DNA of 64,000 nucleotides from Coriolopsis trogii (Eukaryota > Basidiomycota > Agaricomycetes > Polyporales > Polyporaceae), in assembly GCA_020543525.1 (NCBI GenBank), contig JAHYIO010000023.1, positions 2,108,001 through 2,172,000 on the forward strand. The letters run 5' to 3'. Below the pieces are notes generated by a model that worked only from the letters and a program-made list of their open reading frames with translations, was not told where the DNA came from and made no database searches. The position numbers and the translations under genes were made by a program. This document shows positions 11,151-22,820 of this stretch, piece by piece; within the stretch, counting starts at the first letter, position 1; every line of letters begins with the position of its first letter.

Positions 11151-12607
11151 TCAGCTGTCTCCTTTGACCGGTATGTGCTCTCTCGCCCATTGCGCTGTCT
11201 CTTCAGTCGCATTCCAGAGTGCGTCCATCCGGGGCAGCTTCCAGCTCGGGTCGTCTTCTGTAGCATTGGGTAGAATGGCAAGTATTGCGAGAGACAGATA
11301 TGTGTGGTACGGATCTGATCACGCATTCGTTCAGCAAACATGGGACGACTCTGGAACAATTGCTCACCTGGCTGCTCTCCTGGGGCCTTGGAGATTCCCC
11401 CATACTTGAACTGACATTCGGCGAGGAAAGTTGCCATAGCGCGTTCGTCTACGAGATCACCTTCGCCCAGTATCTATGTCCGTGCGTCAGTGAAGTTCGG
11501 AGGGAGCATCAGAGAGGCTCGTACGCTCAACCCCGCACCACACCAGAAGCAATAGCACGCGTCTGCAGGCTTGCCCGTCCGTCCGGAAAAGCCACCAATC
11601 TCCGTTTGGTTTTGGACGAGCCAGCGGACGGTGCGCAACCGTTGCGCTCCGGTTAATCTGCTAGCTCGCAGAGATGCAGGCGTGTCGGGTGCAAGGTACA
11701 GTGCAGCGATTGCGCAGTAGGACGTGCCGCCTGGGCGGTATGTCAAGTTGAAGTTCATGCGACAGAGTAGCTCATCTCTCTTACCCAACGCTTCTCCGTT
11801 TGGAGTCTGGCCATAGCCACCTTCGTATGTCTGTGATGATGTCAGTTTGCGATCAGGAAGGAGTGAGGGTCCAAAATCTGACATAGCATGACTGAATGTA
11901 GGATATGGCGCGATCGATGTCGATCCCAGACCAATCGTTCATGAAACTGCTGATAGCAAAGGCGCAGTAGAGCATTCTGAGATCTGATTCTCCGCCGTTG
12001 GGGAGGGCAGAAAAGCTGAAGTGGGTTATTAGGGGATGGGCGAGGGAGGGGCTCGGGCTTGGGTTACCTTCCATCCGCTTGCTGACAAGCTCCCAGGAAG
12101 CGTAGCAAACCTGGACGATCCAGCTGTTCAAAGGGATCGCGAAGAATGGAAAGACAAAGCAGGGCTGTATATGTCATGACCAGGTGTGGAGTAGCGTATT
12201 CGATAGGTTCCCCCTGCCAAGAAAACTCAACACGGTGTTGCAAGGCTGAGAATGAGGGTACCTTGTGGTCCTCAGGTGTTACAAACGGACTAGGTCTGAA
12301 ACCTGCGCCGTATGGTCCTGCTGCAGTGCGTCAGATGGAGGTGGGGAGAATGCCTGTATCGAGAGACTGACAGATATGCTGCTCCCAGAGCCATTCTCTC
12401 CATGTCTCGCGGTCTGCTTCGCTTGTTCGAGAATCAACTGCGCCAAGTATGTCAAGAATCCCGAGGCAATAGTACACCAGCGCAATCCTGAGTGAGAAGA
12501 ATTGGTCAATCTATGAGCGCACGTGGCACAGCGACGACGGGATAACGTGATCGTCGCTATGCAAGCTGGTAAACCCAGCAAGATCCAACAAAATCCAATT
12601 AGCCACC
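11151..12607 (-). CDS. Geranylgeranyltransferase type I, beta subunit
   Basis: Catalytic beta subunit of the enzyme that attaches geranylgeranyl to C-terminal CaaL proteins such as Rho GTPases. Seen in order: ALVYYCLGILDILG, EYATPHLVMTYTALLCLSIL, NGGESDLRMLYCAFAI, TYEGGYGQTPNGEA, GGTSYCAIAALYL, GGFSGRTGKPADACYCFW, KYGGISKAPGEQP and DPYHTYLSLAIL. The zinc site of the family is visible: Asp and Cys in KPADACYCFW, and His in DPYHTY. Several short introns separate the blocks; the stop is at 11151-11153. The 5' end is unresolved. The exon encoding WILLGLPACIA seems to start after an acceptor at about 12608, and may join in phase to an ORF at 12704-12911 (start 12911), giving a gene of 11151-12911. 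That first exon looks unlike known family N-termini. Confidence 0.8.
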
Positions 12608-12703
12608 CTCACATGCTACATCATGTGTCGTTGACCGACATCATGGACCAGTGACTGCAATGCATCGCAACATCCGAACGAGACCCATCTTCACGGAGCT
12701 TAC

Positions 12704-12911
12704 CTGGAGGAATCAAGCTCAACTTGACTCCATGGCAGTGCAATAAGGCATCGTCGGCCATGTGACGCATGACCTGCGCGAGCGAGAACGGCCATCCGGG
12801 TAACCCGTGGATTTGTGAGACGAGAGTAGTGAGGGTAGCGGAACAGAGCGTATCCGCTAGCCCAGATGCATCGGGAGGTCGATAGCTTCGGATCCTAACA
12901 CGTACAAACAA
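12704..12911 (-). CDS. Possible first exon of the GGTase-I gene, or a separate small ORF
   Basis: This ORF starts at 12911 and reaches a GTAAG donor at 12703. Splicing to the acceptor at 12608 would continue the GGTase-I frame (phase 1 on both sides, 96-nt intron). The encoded segment (for example ADTLCSATLTTLVSQIHGLP) is not recognised and does not resemble the usual N-terminus of the family. It could be a wrong join. Confidence 0.25.
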
Positions 12912-13021
12912 CGCTGTGATTGGACCCCAGCTTTTGTCTCCTGACTCAGCCGCTCAGCGCTCAGCTCTGGCATTGGCGGGCCACTTGGATGCCTTCCTCG
13001 ACTTGACAACCACACAGTAAG

Positions 13022-14884
13022 ATGGATTTCGAAGACTTCGATACGGCTCAGAATGCAGAGGCTCTCCAGGCTTTGGATGCCGCGCAAGATATTTTGGCAC
13101 GAGTCGGACGTCTCCGCACCCCATTACAAACAAAGTTAGTTGCCTATGTGGAATATATGGAGGAGATACTCACATTATATCTTCAGGACCCAAGAAAGGT
13201 ATATTAACACGGTCAGAAAATTATCCATGGCATATCACAATCGCACACGACATACTGATCAATGTCCGATCCACAGCTACGAGACCTGAGTACCATACTG
13301 GCCCAGGCGTCTTCTACCGTACGGGTTGTAGTCAACTCCACTGCCACGGTCAATCGCATACCCCCAGAGCTGTTGGCACAGATATTCTCTTTCTATGTCA
13401 CCGGCCAGGTCCGTTCCGGGGCCTATGTCTTCCGAGCGTTCGAATCCCCAGACCCCAAGGCTGCCGCACGCTTGGTAGAGGTATGCAAGCACTGGCGTGA
13501 CGTCGCGCTTTCCACCGGTTATCTATGGTCTTGCATCATATGCGGAGGCCCAAAGGCCACACCATACGATCGCTACCTTCATCGCTCGCGGAGCAATGAT
13601 TTACACGTTGTCGTCGGTGGAGATATCGAGAGCGTGGCGGAACTGTTCAGAGACCAGCCATCCCGTGTTCGCTACCTCCTCATGCTCGACACAACCGAGA
13701 ACTGGTGCAGGCGCCGCGACCCCCGAAACCTTCTAGACGTCGTTGCACCGGATCTTTTGGAATGCACGCTCGACCTTCGCTTTTGGCCTTCTGGCCGACT
13801 TCCACAACAATCTTACGCCTTGTTCTCTCATCAAGCTTCGAAACTGCGGGAGCTTGTTTTGCACACAACCAGGACTATCCCCGCAGATCAGTTCCCAAGT
13901 CTCACACATCTGGCGCTGCATGATATCCAAGGATCGTTGTGTTTCTCCCCCCTCCTGGCTCTGATGAGTCGATGTCCCCAACTGCGCATTGTTTATATCC
14001 AGTCCAAGAAGGAGCTAGAGTCAAGATTTGGCGAGGCGGCCCCTGAGGTCGTTATGCTTCCTGATCTTCGCAGAATCACACTATTGGTTGAACACTCCAC
14101 TTTGCTTATACGTCACATCGCGGTGCCCGCAAAGTGTCTCGTGCGGCTAGGCGAATTGTTGTTGGACGACCTCACACATCTCTCCCAGCCTCCGTTTCAC
14201 CAACAATGGGCGGCAGCGAACATGACGAGGCTTCGCGTCCAATCTGACCCTACTCCACACCCTATCATGCGCACGTACAACTACACCATCGAAATGGCGA
14301 ACTCAACCTCAGACGGCGGACTTCATTTCTGTCTATCTATTCCAACTGCTTTCTCGAAAGACTCCATCAGCGTGAAAATCCGCAGGTTCATAAGAGCCAA
14401 CCCCATCTTTGAGAACGTCACCGTCCTGTGGACAAAGCACGCGCCGACGACCGTCTTCCTGGTTCCTGCAGTGCTCTCAGTGTTTCCCAAGCTGACAACG
14501 ATTGGAGTCGGGTTGGACGACCGGACGCGGATCCTCGACTTCAGCATTGCGCTCTCCAATATTGACAGCGACTATCGGAACATCTGCCCTCGGCTCGCCG
14601 CCCTTTGCATGTATAACATCCACTACGAGGGACTGAAAGACTTGTTAGACATCGTCTCGCATCGCAAGAAGCGATTGGGCAACCCCCTCCGACGGCTCGC
14701 GGTCGCGTGTACCGAGCCCCTCCAGGCGCAGGCCCTCGAGCTTAGCGAGTTTGTGGGGGAGGTGATCGTGCGCTCCCGATTCGAGTCTCTGCCCCCGCCC
14801 GAGTGGGAAGACGATCCAGGCTGTCCAGACAGTGGCGTTTGGCCAGAATGGGACTATTTTCTGAAACCCGGGCTCGACCAATGA
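13022..14884 (+). CDS. F-box protein
   Basis: Two exons (13022-13198 and 13277-14884) join in frame to about 595 residues. The first ~60 residues (MDFEDFDTAQNAEALQALDA onward) look helical. The F-box follows: NRIPPELLAQIFSFYV, then VEVCKHWRDVALSTGYLWSC, the standard basidiomycete pattern. The remainder has irregular leucine-rich segments (SKLRELVLHTTRTIP, PSLTHLALHDIQG, CPQLRIVYI). F-box proteins usually recruit substrates to SCF ubiquitin ligases through SKP1; target unknown. It is not close in sequence to the four tandem F-box genes at 28-37 kb. The spliced start at 13022 is better than the in-exon ATG at 13262, which lies in the predicted intron. Confidence 0.8.
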
Positions 14885-16126
14885 GCCCGAGAGGTGAATC
14901 TCAACCCGTGTGGCCGCGCAACACAATCTCACGTTCATTGTCAGCAGCGCGCCCCTTGTGCGGTTGCAGAAAGCCGAGGCAACGATACAGATGGTACGAT
15001 GTCGCTCGAGGCGCAGATTTTCGAGCGTCGGCCACAGCTTCCCGCGGACGTGCTGCCTGAGACTTCCCGGTGTTTGATTCCTTCCACACAACCTCCTTCA
15101 CCATCGCCGACCCTCCTCTCATCACCATGTGGCCTCCGGCCCGTCCTTCGAACCAAGCATCTAATTCCCGAGGTCGGGCGAGGATAGCGGCGCATCGTGC
15201 GTACTGGCCTCGCATGCGCGCATCCTGTTGACATCGACGCCGCAAGCAACAATCGCATCCCCGCCACTCTGGCACTCTGTCCCACTCGCTTCTCGTTTAC
15301 GCCCTCGGTCTCGCTATGTACATTGGTGGCCAGGCTACTGCTCTAATTAGCCTGCGGCGTACAGGGCGCTTGGATGGCCGGAGGCCTTCGCTGCCTCGGT
15401 CTTGATGCGGCTTCTGTGGGCGCAGCGCTGGATCAACGCGGCTCCTTGGAACATGAAGCTTGGAGCTAGAAGTTTAGAAGGTCGCCAGGGTACGGACGCG
15501 TGGCGAGTGGGGTGGCACCAAGCAGGCGTCGGGCATGACCGGGGTTCTGTATCGGGATGGACTAGTGTTCTGCTTCCGAACTGACGAATGGACGCTGTTT
15601 AGTTTAGGTTCTCCGCTGGCACCGATGGACGGCGAAATGTTTTCGAGCATCGAGATATGCTATTTGGGATTGGATGTGGTACAGTATACGACTAGCGTTG
15701 ATTACAGGAATGTACAAGTTTCTTCTAGGGCAGAAAGCGCGGTGCCTCTGGGGGGCTACAAGAAAGCCTACAAGATTCAAGCAGATACAGTAGGAAGAGC
15801 AGTGCCTGGTGACGAAGGTCAATACATATCCAAAACGAAAAAAACCGTGATGAGGGGATTATAGAGTCGGTTAAAGTAGCTTTCCTGCCCGGAATCATAG
15901 GGAGTGTTCCATGGTTGAGGATGCTTGAGAGCACGTCACAGGCGCGCGTTACCCCAAGGAGGTCGATTATAGCGCACATCGCGCGGGTAGATTATGGGAT
16001 GATGGAGTGACGGGGACTTGTGCGCTTTGATGAGGCTACTCTCGTGAAGGAGGATGTGGCATGCTACGCTTCGCGCTCGGCGGGAGATGCGTTGGGATGC
16101 TATGTCCGACGTGTACGGCATGGAGC
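14885..16126. other. Intergenic region without recognisable gene
   Basis: Open frames here are short and biased, and none resembles a known protein. It contains the 3' flanks of the F-box gene (plus) and of the first VFF micropeptide gene (minus), which converge here. Confidence 0.4.
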
Positions 16127-16252
16127 CTAGAAGAACACGGGGCCAACGGCGCCGGCATTGGTGCGGATGATGTTTTGCGCGGACGCAGTAGGCTTGGGCT
16201 TCGTCGCGGGGGAAGAGGACGAGACGGGGGTGGTGAATGCGATGGCCGACAT
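16127..16252 (-). CDS. VFF-tail micropeptide gene 1 (41 aa)
   Basis: Small ORF on the minus strand: ATG at 16252-16250, TAG at 16127-16129. It is one of three in the window whose products share a C-terminal block; here the last 14 residues are IIRTNAGAVGPVFF. The N-terminal part is rich in Ser, Pro, Thr and Ala with Lys (SSSSPATKPKPTASAQ) and is probably disordered. There is no Cys, no signal peptide, no membrane helix, and no CaaX box, so it is not a typical basidiomycete pheromone precursor. A TTATAAA box lies 174 nt upstream of the ATG. Function unknown. The case for coding rests on conservation of the C-terminus among otherwise divergent copies. Confidence 0.6.
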   Translation of the reverse strand: MSAIAFTTPVSSSSPATKPKPTASAQNIIRTNAGAVGPVFF

Positions 16253-16425
16253 GATGGCGCGAAATGTGATAGATAGTGGGAAGAATTAGGGTGTCGTGTA
16301 AGAGTAGATGGCCGGTGGACGATATTAGGTGGCTCGGAAGGAGAGGACTCGGAGATAGTGGGACCGAGAGGGAGTGAGGGTCACTGCAGACGTGTTGTGT
16401 TGTCCAGTCTCTTGAACCGCAGCCC

Positions 16426-16432
16426 TTTATAA
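16426..16432 (-). promoter_or_regulatory. TATA box of VFF gene 1
   Basis: TTATAAA on the minus strand, 174 nt before the ATG at 16252. The leader between them is C/T-rich and lacks ATG codons as far as I can see. Confidence 0.55.
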
Positions 16433-17823
16433 CACGGGAGAACGCAGCAACGCATCTCGCCGGGGACTCGTCATGCACAGGTATCCGCGCAATCAAACGT
16501 CAAGAGAAGCTAGAAGTAGACGCGCTGCGATGAATCAATCGCGTTTGGCGTCTTCCGGCACGGAGGCGGAGGGTCAGACACATGGGGCGTAGATGGACGC
16601 GCACTCACACACTGAAGCCACTGGGGCAGTGCCTGTGCCCTATGTTCCGACAGCGCAAGAATGCGTCAGTTATGTAGAAGCCAGGAGAGGCAGAATGTAC
16701 CTAACGAGCGAAAATCGTCAGCGGCAATCTGCTGGTGTGTGCGTGCCGTTCCAGGGCAGACTCTGCGGCATTGTAGCCTTGAGGCTCAGGGGCGTGCCGT
16801 ATCGCTCAGAGGTCAATGTCAGGGCGGTGTCGCATCCCGGTCGTCGGAGTTGACGGGGCTATATCCCAGTACGCCGTACACCATATGATTGAAAGGGGGA
16901 GCGCGGGGTTGTGGCTATCCCAATTGAGCTATTTCGGATAGCGAAGGAGGAGTATGGTCATTGGAGACTCGCGTTGGTTCACCGCACATTCCCGTTACGG
17001 GTCCAGTTTCCCCATGGGCTCAGTGTTTGTTGGACAGTCGAGCCCACTCGTCGGCATCCTCTCCGCCCTCCGTAGCGTTGATGTTCTCTCACAGGTGAAA
17101 CTGTTGAAATAGGGTCGCCAGCTTGACAACGCGGGAAGATCCACGGAAGCAAATGGGTTGACGGCATTGATGTTGAGCAATAGTTTGCAACATTGGGAAC
17201 TAGTAGGCATGCACAATCAACGTACTCACCAAAAAGGGGCCTTGCTTTTCGTGATTCGTGAGATCTTGGCGGTGCAGCCACTCACAATTACCCACTACTA
17301 TCGTGAGTCGTCTCGGAGACCACGCCATGACGGAAGAGGCTCTTCGACGAACGCTACTTCATATGGTAGTACACGATGAGCATAGGGACAACGGGAGTTT
17401 GATTGGAACCCACGGCGTACTACCTCTGTGCCAATGATCATTTGTCAAGGACCTTGCGTTTCGCAGCATGATTGAAGGCTCAGTGCTTGCCGGGCTGGGA
17501 CTTGGAATCTCATCATATGAATTGACGCTGCTTGGGGTGAGGAGTTGGCGGCGGAGGCGCAAGAGTCTGAGTAGAACTCGAGGCTCAGGCGAGCCGGTTC
17601 AATTGGCTGGTTCGATTGAGCCCTTGGTTCGCTTCAGCCTCGCGATTAGTCAGGCGATGATGAGTCAACAGGGACTCGCTCTTCCTTTCGCCATCCATTC
17701 CCGCGGACGGGAATCGTGACGTATGTATATTCTGGTGGTCATGACGGTCGGCCTCACTCTGTACGCTGCGACAAACGCTTGGGCCAGAACTCTGATCATC
17801 TGTCCGAACCAAACGTGCAAACG
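16433..17823. other. Intergenic region upstream of two divergent genes
   Basis: About 1.4 kb separating VFF gene 1 (minus) from the quinone oxidoreductase (plus). No gene, RNA or repeat recognised. The oxidoreductase frame stays open upstream to an ATG at 17716, but the extra residues do not fit the family. Confidence 0.4.
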
Positions 17824-19648
17824 ATGAAGGCAATTCTCGTCAAAGACGGCAAGGGTCCTGTCGAGAATCTCTATCTCGGAGAGACGGAGGAACCTGTTGC
17901 AAGGGCAGGACAGGTTCTTGTAAAGGTCAGTAGGAACTCAGTCTCAAAGCATGCCGTTCCTGATGCGTCTTTCGTCGATGAATGTGGTAGGTTCAAGCTT
18001 TTGGCCTGAATCGAATGGACATCTTGCAGCGTGAGGGCAAATACCCCATGCCGCCCGGAGCACCTACCATCATGGGTGTCGAGTTCTCTGGACACGTCGT
18101 CCAAGTCGGCGAGGGTGTGACCGAGTGGCACGAGGGCGACGAGGTGCTAGGCCTTGCCATGGGAGTAAGTGCTATACACGCCCGATATTGCACGCGTGCG
18201 CAGGCAGTTGACATCGTTGCAGGGCGCATATGCCGAGTACCTCGTGGCACCTCATAGGAATCTGATCAGGAAGCCTGCCCACCTCTCCTGGGTTGAGGCC
18301 GCCAGTATCCCTGAGGTCTTCCTCACAGGTACGTGCGTTGCCACCATGCAGTCCAGCCGCATTTTTCGATGTGATGCGTGCCAGCGCTCCATCCTCTCAC
18401 TCTTGAGTCCGACCTTCCCGGTCTTTTTGTCCATATGACGTGCGGCACTCCGTACGGTCACCAATGTGGCGGCATGCTGCTGGGTAGTTTGCGCACTGTC
18501 AGATGAAGTTATGGTTTCGCGAAGTGGACGATATGCGTCCGACGCTAATTGTGCAGCGGAGCTCAGTGGCGAGAATGTGCTGCTTGCGTACCCTCGACCC
18601 CGCCGGGGCTATCCGAGTGGATGGCTTCCCAGCGGCGCCGGGCTCAACCTCTTTTCAGTGTGATCCATATGTTCAATCACAGATGTGTTGACGACACCAC
18701 AGCATTCCAGGCACTCGTGGTCCTTGCCGAGGTCAAGAAGGTAGATGACGTCCTCATCCACGCCGGTGCATCCGGCGTGGGCATTGCAGCCATCCAATTG
18801 GCGCGTCTGTATGGCGCGTGAGTGTGAATGCTCCACCTCGACTCGCTTCCCCAGACTGATCGTCTCTCGGGCCAGTAACACGGTCACGGCTACCGCATCT
18901 ACCCGTGACAAGCTCGATATGTTACTGGGCCTGCCCAGTGGTCCGACACACGCCGTGAACTACAAGACGGAGGACTTTGCCGCAGAGGTCAAGAAGATCA
19001 CGAACGGCAAGGGGGTCGACGTGATCATCGACTTTGTCGGCCAGTCCCACTGGAACAAGAACATCGACTCCCTCGCGTACGATGGGAGGATGACGCTCCT
19101 CGCCGTCCTCAGCGGTCAGTCTACCTATCGGCTTCAGATACCATGCAGCCGTCCGGTCCTCTGATGATCGTCTGTTTCCCATGTACAGGTGCCGAGGTCT
19201 CGAACTTCAGTATCCTGCCCATTTTGTACAAGCGATTGCGCATTCAGGGATCGACTCTGCGTGCGCGCTCGGAGGACTACCAGGCTGAGCTCGTGGCGAG
19301 GTCCGAGTCTCGCATCGCGGAGTTTGCGCTGGCAGTCAAATGCTGACAGCGTCGCGTTTCATTCAGGTTCAAGCGCGAAGCGTTCGACCACATCACAGGT
19401 AGTTCGGGCGACGGTCGCATCCGTACCTACATCCATAAGGTCGGTGCTTTAGCCTGATCCACTGGCTGAGGATTATACACTCAACGCCACACCCAGGTTT
19501 ATCCCTGGACTGAGATACAGGAAGCTCACCGTGAGATGGAGGCCAACAAGAATAGGTACGGACATCCTACTACACCGTCGGTGTCTGTATGAGCGCTTCT
19601 GACGTCTCGTCTGTGAGCAGCGGCAAGATCATAGTGGAGGTTGTGTAG
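17824..19648 (+). CDS. NADPH:quinone oxidoreductase, zeta-crystallin / PIG3 type
   Basis: Medium-chain dehydrogenase/reductase that reduces quinones with NADPH. Exons encode in order: MKAILVKDGKGPVENLYLGE (start at 17824), LNRMDILQREGKYPMPPGAP, MGVEFSGHVVQVGEGVTEWHEG, GGAYAEYLVAPHRNLI, AFQALVVLAEVKKVDDVLIH followed by AGASGVGIAAIQLARLYGA (nucleotide-binding Rossmann motif AxxGxG), HAVNYKTEDFAAEVKKIT, GVDVIIDFVG, RLRIQGSTLRARS and SGKIIVEVV-stop. The pattern 'GS.LR.R...Y' and the loss of catalytic zinc Cys residues fit the PIG3/QOR subfamily. About nine introns; one (18329-18702) is 374 nt, far longer than the others. Cytosolic detoxification or stress role is inferred from family. Confidence 0.88.
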
Positions 19649-22494
19649 CGTTGCACGGTATAGATCATCGGGACAGTGTGAAATGTATCAAATAGAGTGT
19701 ACGAATACCTCTTCGCCTGCCGCTGTGACCGCATCTTCCCGAAGTGCGTGCATGCATCTACTGTTGCATCAGGGTACGTGGCCCGCCTTTGCTTCTCGGG
19801 CAACACCATTGACGATGGACTGAAAAGTGCTCTGCTCCCTTGTTGCAAAAGTCCAGCGGTCTGCCCCTCCGTTTCCCATCGGGGCTCGGTCAAGAAACCG
19901 GCGTACAAGGACTCACGTATGCCGTCTGCCACTCGTTCCTCGGCAGAACGCATCTACTTGCGCGGCCCAGCTCGGGCGGCTTCAAGGAAGCGTTCGGCGG
20001 CACTCGTCCTTTTCCTACCCCCCTGCCGGACCGCGTCGGACTCCGGTTGGATCGCGCACACCGAGTATGAACAGAGTTCGTCTTTGACGTTCTATGTGGA
20101 TATGTGTCTCTAAGAACCCCGTCTTCCACCTTCCCGCTCGGTGCCTTCCCTACTCAGTCCTCTTCTGATTTTGATTTCCGCCTGGCCGTCGCCCACAGAG
20201 TTGGTCATGGTGGCGGCTCTCATTTCCGTGTTGCCTGGAGCCGTGGTACAGTTACATGGCGCACGGACCTGGTGTCGAACGGCCAGTTCCGCGGGAGAAG
20301 CTGTGAGGAGCTGGGGTGCGCTTATGGGCGTTTTTGGACGCTCCGATGCCTCGCTTGGATTAAGCTCACCTGCAGCTTACCACTATCTGCTTGACGTGGA
20401 GGTACGCGTTTCACTCGTCTCCTTCTATCCGCGATCATAGCCCTCTACCTCCACAGCTCGGTGTGTTCGTAGGCCCGGCGATGAGTTAGTTCTCTTGCAA
20501 GGGCGAGCAGACGAGTTCACGTTCTGACCCGGCATACATCGGAAGATTTTCCGTCGAGCTGCGCCCGCAAATGAAGCTCCAACCTTGAGCTGCAGTCCCC
20601 CCGAAGGTATTGCCTTCTTCTGACTGCACCCGATTTCACTTCTCGCGCGTGATTGTGTCCAGGAGGGAACAATAGGGCGCGCTTCAGACGCTCTCTTCGG
20701 TTCTCTGAGTTCTGGTACCGACCTGGTCAGTGTTCGTCAACATACCTCCGATAGCTCGAGGGCTTCTTGTGGGATGAACGATCGCGGAAAGGTGAGTATC
20801 AGTGCCAGCACGCGCTTGGGCGACTCCACTCTGACATACTCTTTTCCCTGTCGCCCACATCAAGAATTGCGATGATAACGGACAGGGATTCACCGATCAA
20901 GGCCTGGTCCATGGCTCGCGGCTCACGGCCACGTCTCGTTATAGGATGCTCCTGTTCAAGACTGCCTCCGCCAGCCTGATTGTACCAGACACCTGATCAA
21001 TCTGAGGGCAAAATACATGTCTGTCTGGTCGACACGCGCACATTCTGCGGCCTGCATGCTTATCGCCGATTCACCAGGGATGTCTCCTGCAAGCAGGCGC
21101 ATGGCCCACGCGCACGTACAGGCACTGTAGGCGCTTCGAGAAGGAGGGAAGGGCTTCGCAGGCGCCGGCTGCAAATAGCTTCTTCGAACGGAGGCAGGCG
21201 CGAAGAGTCCCCATCGGGTGCACTGCAGGGCAAGGAGGGCCGGCGGTCGAGATGGCTTACAGGGACCCCCTGCATCCACGCGGGAGTTCTGGTCCGCTCG
21301 CGGGAGGAAGGCATTCAACCAATCGCGAAGGAGAAAGCCTGGGCTGCGGCTTTGCGTGCCACCCACAGAGCCCATACGCCCTTGTTCTCTGCACGTACGT
21401 GAGTGCGTCCGATCGTGCAGAAGTGCGTCCGCAGCTCGTGGACTACCACATGCGCGGGCGCGGGTGCTGACGCGGGGACTTGGCAGGAGGCACGCCGCCA
21501 TCTAGACATGCACCTCTGGATCCTGCTTGCTGTCGGTATATCCAGATGGGGGAGGCATGATGTTCATCCAGGGATCGCGTGCACGGTCGCCGCTCGGCAA
21601 GCTGCTCATACAGCCTCTCCTGCAGCACACTCGGTCATGCCAGGACCTCTTGATCCTGATCTACGGGCGGAAGCTCGGGCCCGAGTTGCCACCCCCTTGC
21701 GACGGAGGGGGCAAGGGAACCGAGAGGACGTATGTCATTGAATGCATACTTGTGACGGCCTTTTTCCCAAGGACGCAGCTGCAGTACAGAGCTCAATCAC
21801 CGCAGGGAGTCCACCGCAGCAACACCGGGCCAGAGCATACCGGGATGCGAACCTGGCCAAATTATCACTGTGGTTTCCTCGATGGACAGCACAGACCTGG
21901 CCGAGCTGTGAAGGAACTGTGTGGTATGATGCATTTCGTTTCTTTCGCATGGCCGCATTTGGCTGCTGCTGATCTGTCATGTTGTATAGGCGCTCGTATA
22001 CCCCTTGGCGCAAACTCTCACCACTGGTCTTGCATCCGCCCGGGAGCTCGATCTGGGAAGGATCGGCTCAGAGCAGGCCAGCCTGGCTCGTTCTCGGCGG
22101 ACAAGGACGCATTTCCGCCCTGTCCTGCGCCGCTGGACGCCTACCATCGATGTCGCGGTGCGCGCCTCTGTTTGTCTATCAATACTCGAGTGATGCCCGC
22201 GCGCGTCCAGGCGTCCACCATCCGAAGGGAGGGCGTGACTGGTGGCTCGGAGGCACTGCTCGCTAAGTCCTCCCGCGGGCTTCTTTCATGAACCTGGGGC
22301 TGTCCGGTAGACTATCATTGGTGCATACCTCCGAGTCGTCATCGGATTGGGATTCCCCGGACTGCGTCCGCGCGCTCGTTCCACTCCGTCCTGCCCCAGG
22401 CTGCACTGCGACGGCGTACAACAACGACTGCTTCTTGGAGGCAATAGAGTTCAACCTGACCCATGCTGCCTGACAGGTCCTGTCCATCGCGAGA
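19649..22494. other. Long gene-poor region, 2.8 kb
   Basis: No recognisable protein, transposon enzyme or tRNA. One open stretch at 20141-20440 (plus) has a hydrophobic start and a fairly protein-like composition (LVMVAALISVLPGAVVQLHG), but no family is recognised and the frame is short. Long ORFs at 20956-21501 (minus) and 21527-22291 (plus) look like chance frames in GC-rich DNA. It may be the extended promoter of VFF gene 2. Confidence 0.35.
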
Positions 22495-22500
22495 TATAAA
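22495..22500 (+). promoter_or_regulatory. TATA box of VFF gene 2
   Basis: TATAAA within GAGATATAAACCCC, 165 nt upstream of the ATG at 22665. The intervening leader is strongly C-rich and A-poor in G, as in highly expressed fungal genes. Confidence 0.55.
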
Positions 22501-22664
22501 CCCCTCAACTCCAGTCCGTCCTCGCCATCATCGCCAGCCGCTGCATTCCAGTCGCCGCTCCATCAGCAAACCCAGCGCACATTCACCGCAGCTACTTAAC
22601 CATCCTCGCGATCGCGATCCGCGCATCACATTCACCCCGCCCCCTCCCACTCTACGCCCTCAAC

Positions 22665-22820
22665 ATGCAATTTTTCGCCGACATATCTGCTTTCGCGACC
22701 AAGCTGGCCAACGGCCGCCCCACCGCCCCCACGGCTACTACGGCCCAGCCACCTGCACGTCCCACCTCGCAAGGCGTCATCCGCGCGACGGCCTCCTCTT
22801 CCGCTCCCGTGTTCTTTTGA
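22665..22820 (+). CDS. VFF-tail micropeptide gene 2 (51 aa)
   Basis: Second member of the small-ORF family: ATG at 22665, TGA at 22818-22820. The C-terminal 14 residues are VIRATASSSAPVFF, aligning without gaps with the other two copies. The N-terminus starts MQFFADISAFATKL, possibly a short amphipathic helix, followed by a Pro/Thr/Ala-rich linker (RPTAPTATTAQPPARPTSQ). No Cys, no signal peptide and no hydrophobic helix long enough to span a membrane. After the stop the sequence TGAGCAC also follows gene 3. The nearest recognised neighbour is 3 kb away. Function unknown; could be a processed peptide, a small intrinsically disordered regulator, or a stress-induced protein. Confidence 0.6.
   Translation: MQFFADISAFATKLANGRPTAPTATTAQPPARPTSQGVIRATASSSAPVFF

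Noticed and set aside
21527..22291. 254-codon plus-strand frame in the gene-poor island
   Set aside because: No conserved motif, odd residue composition, and overlapping frames of similar length on the other strand.
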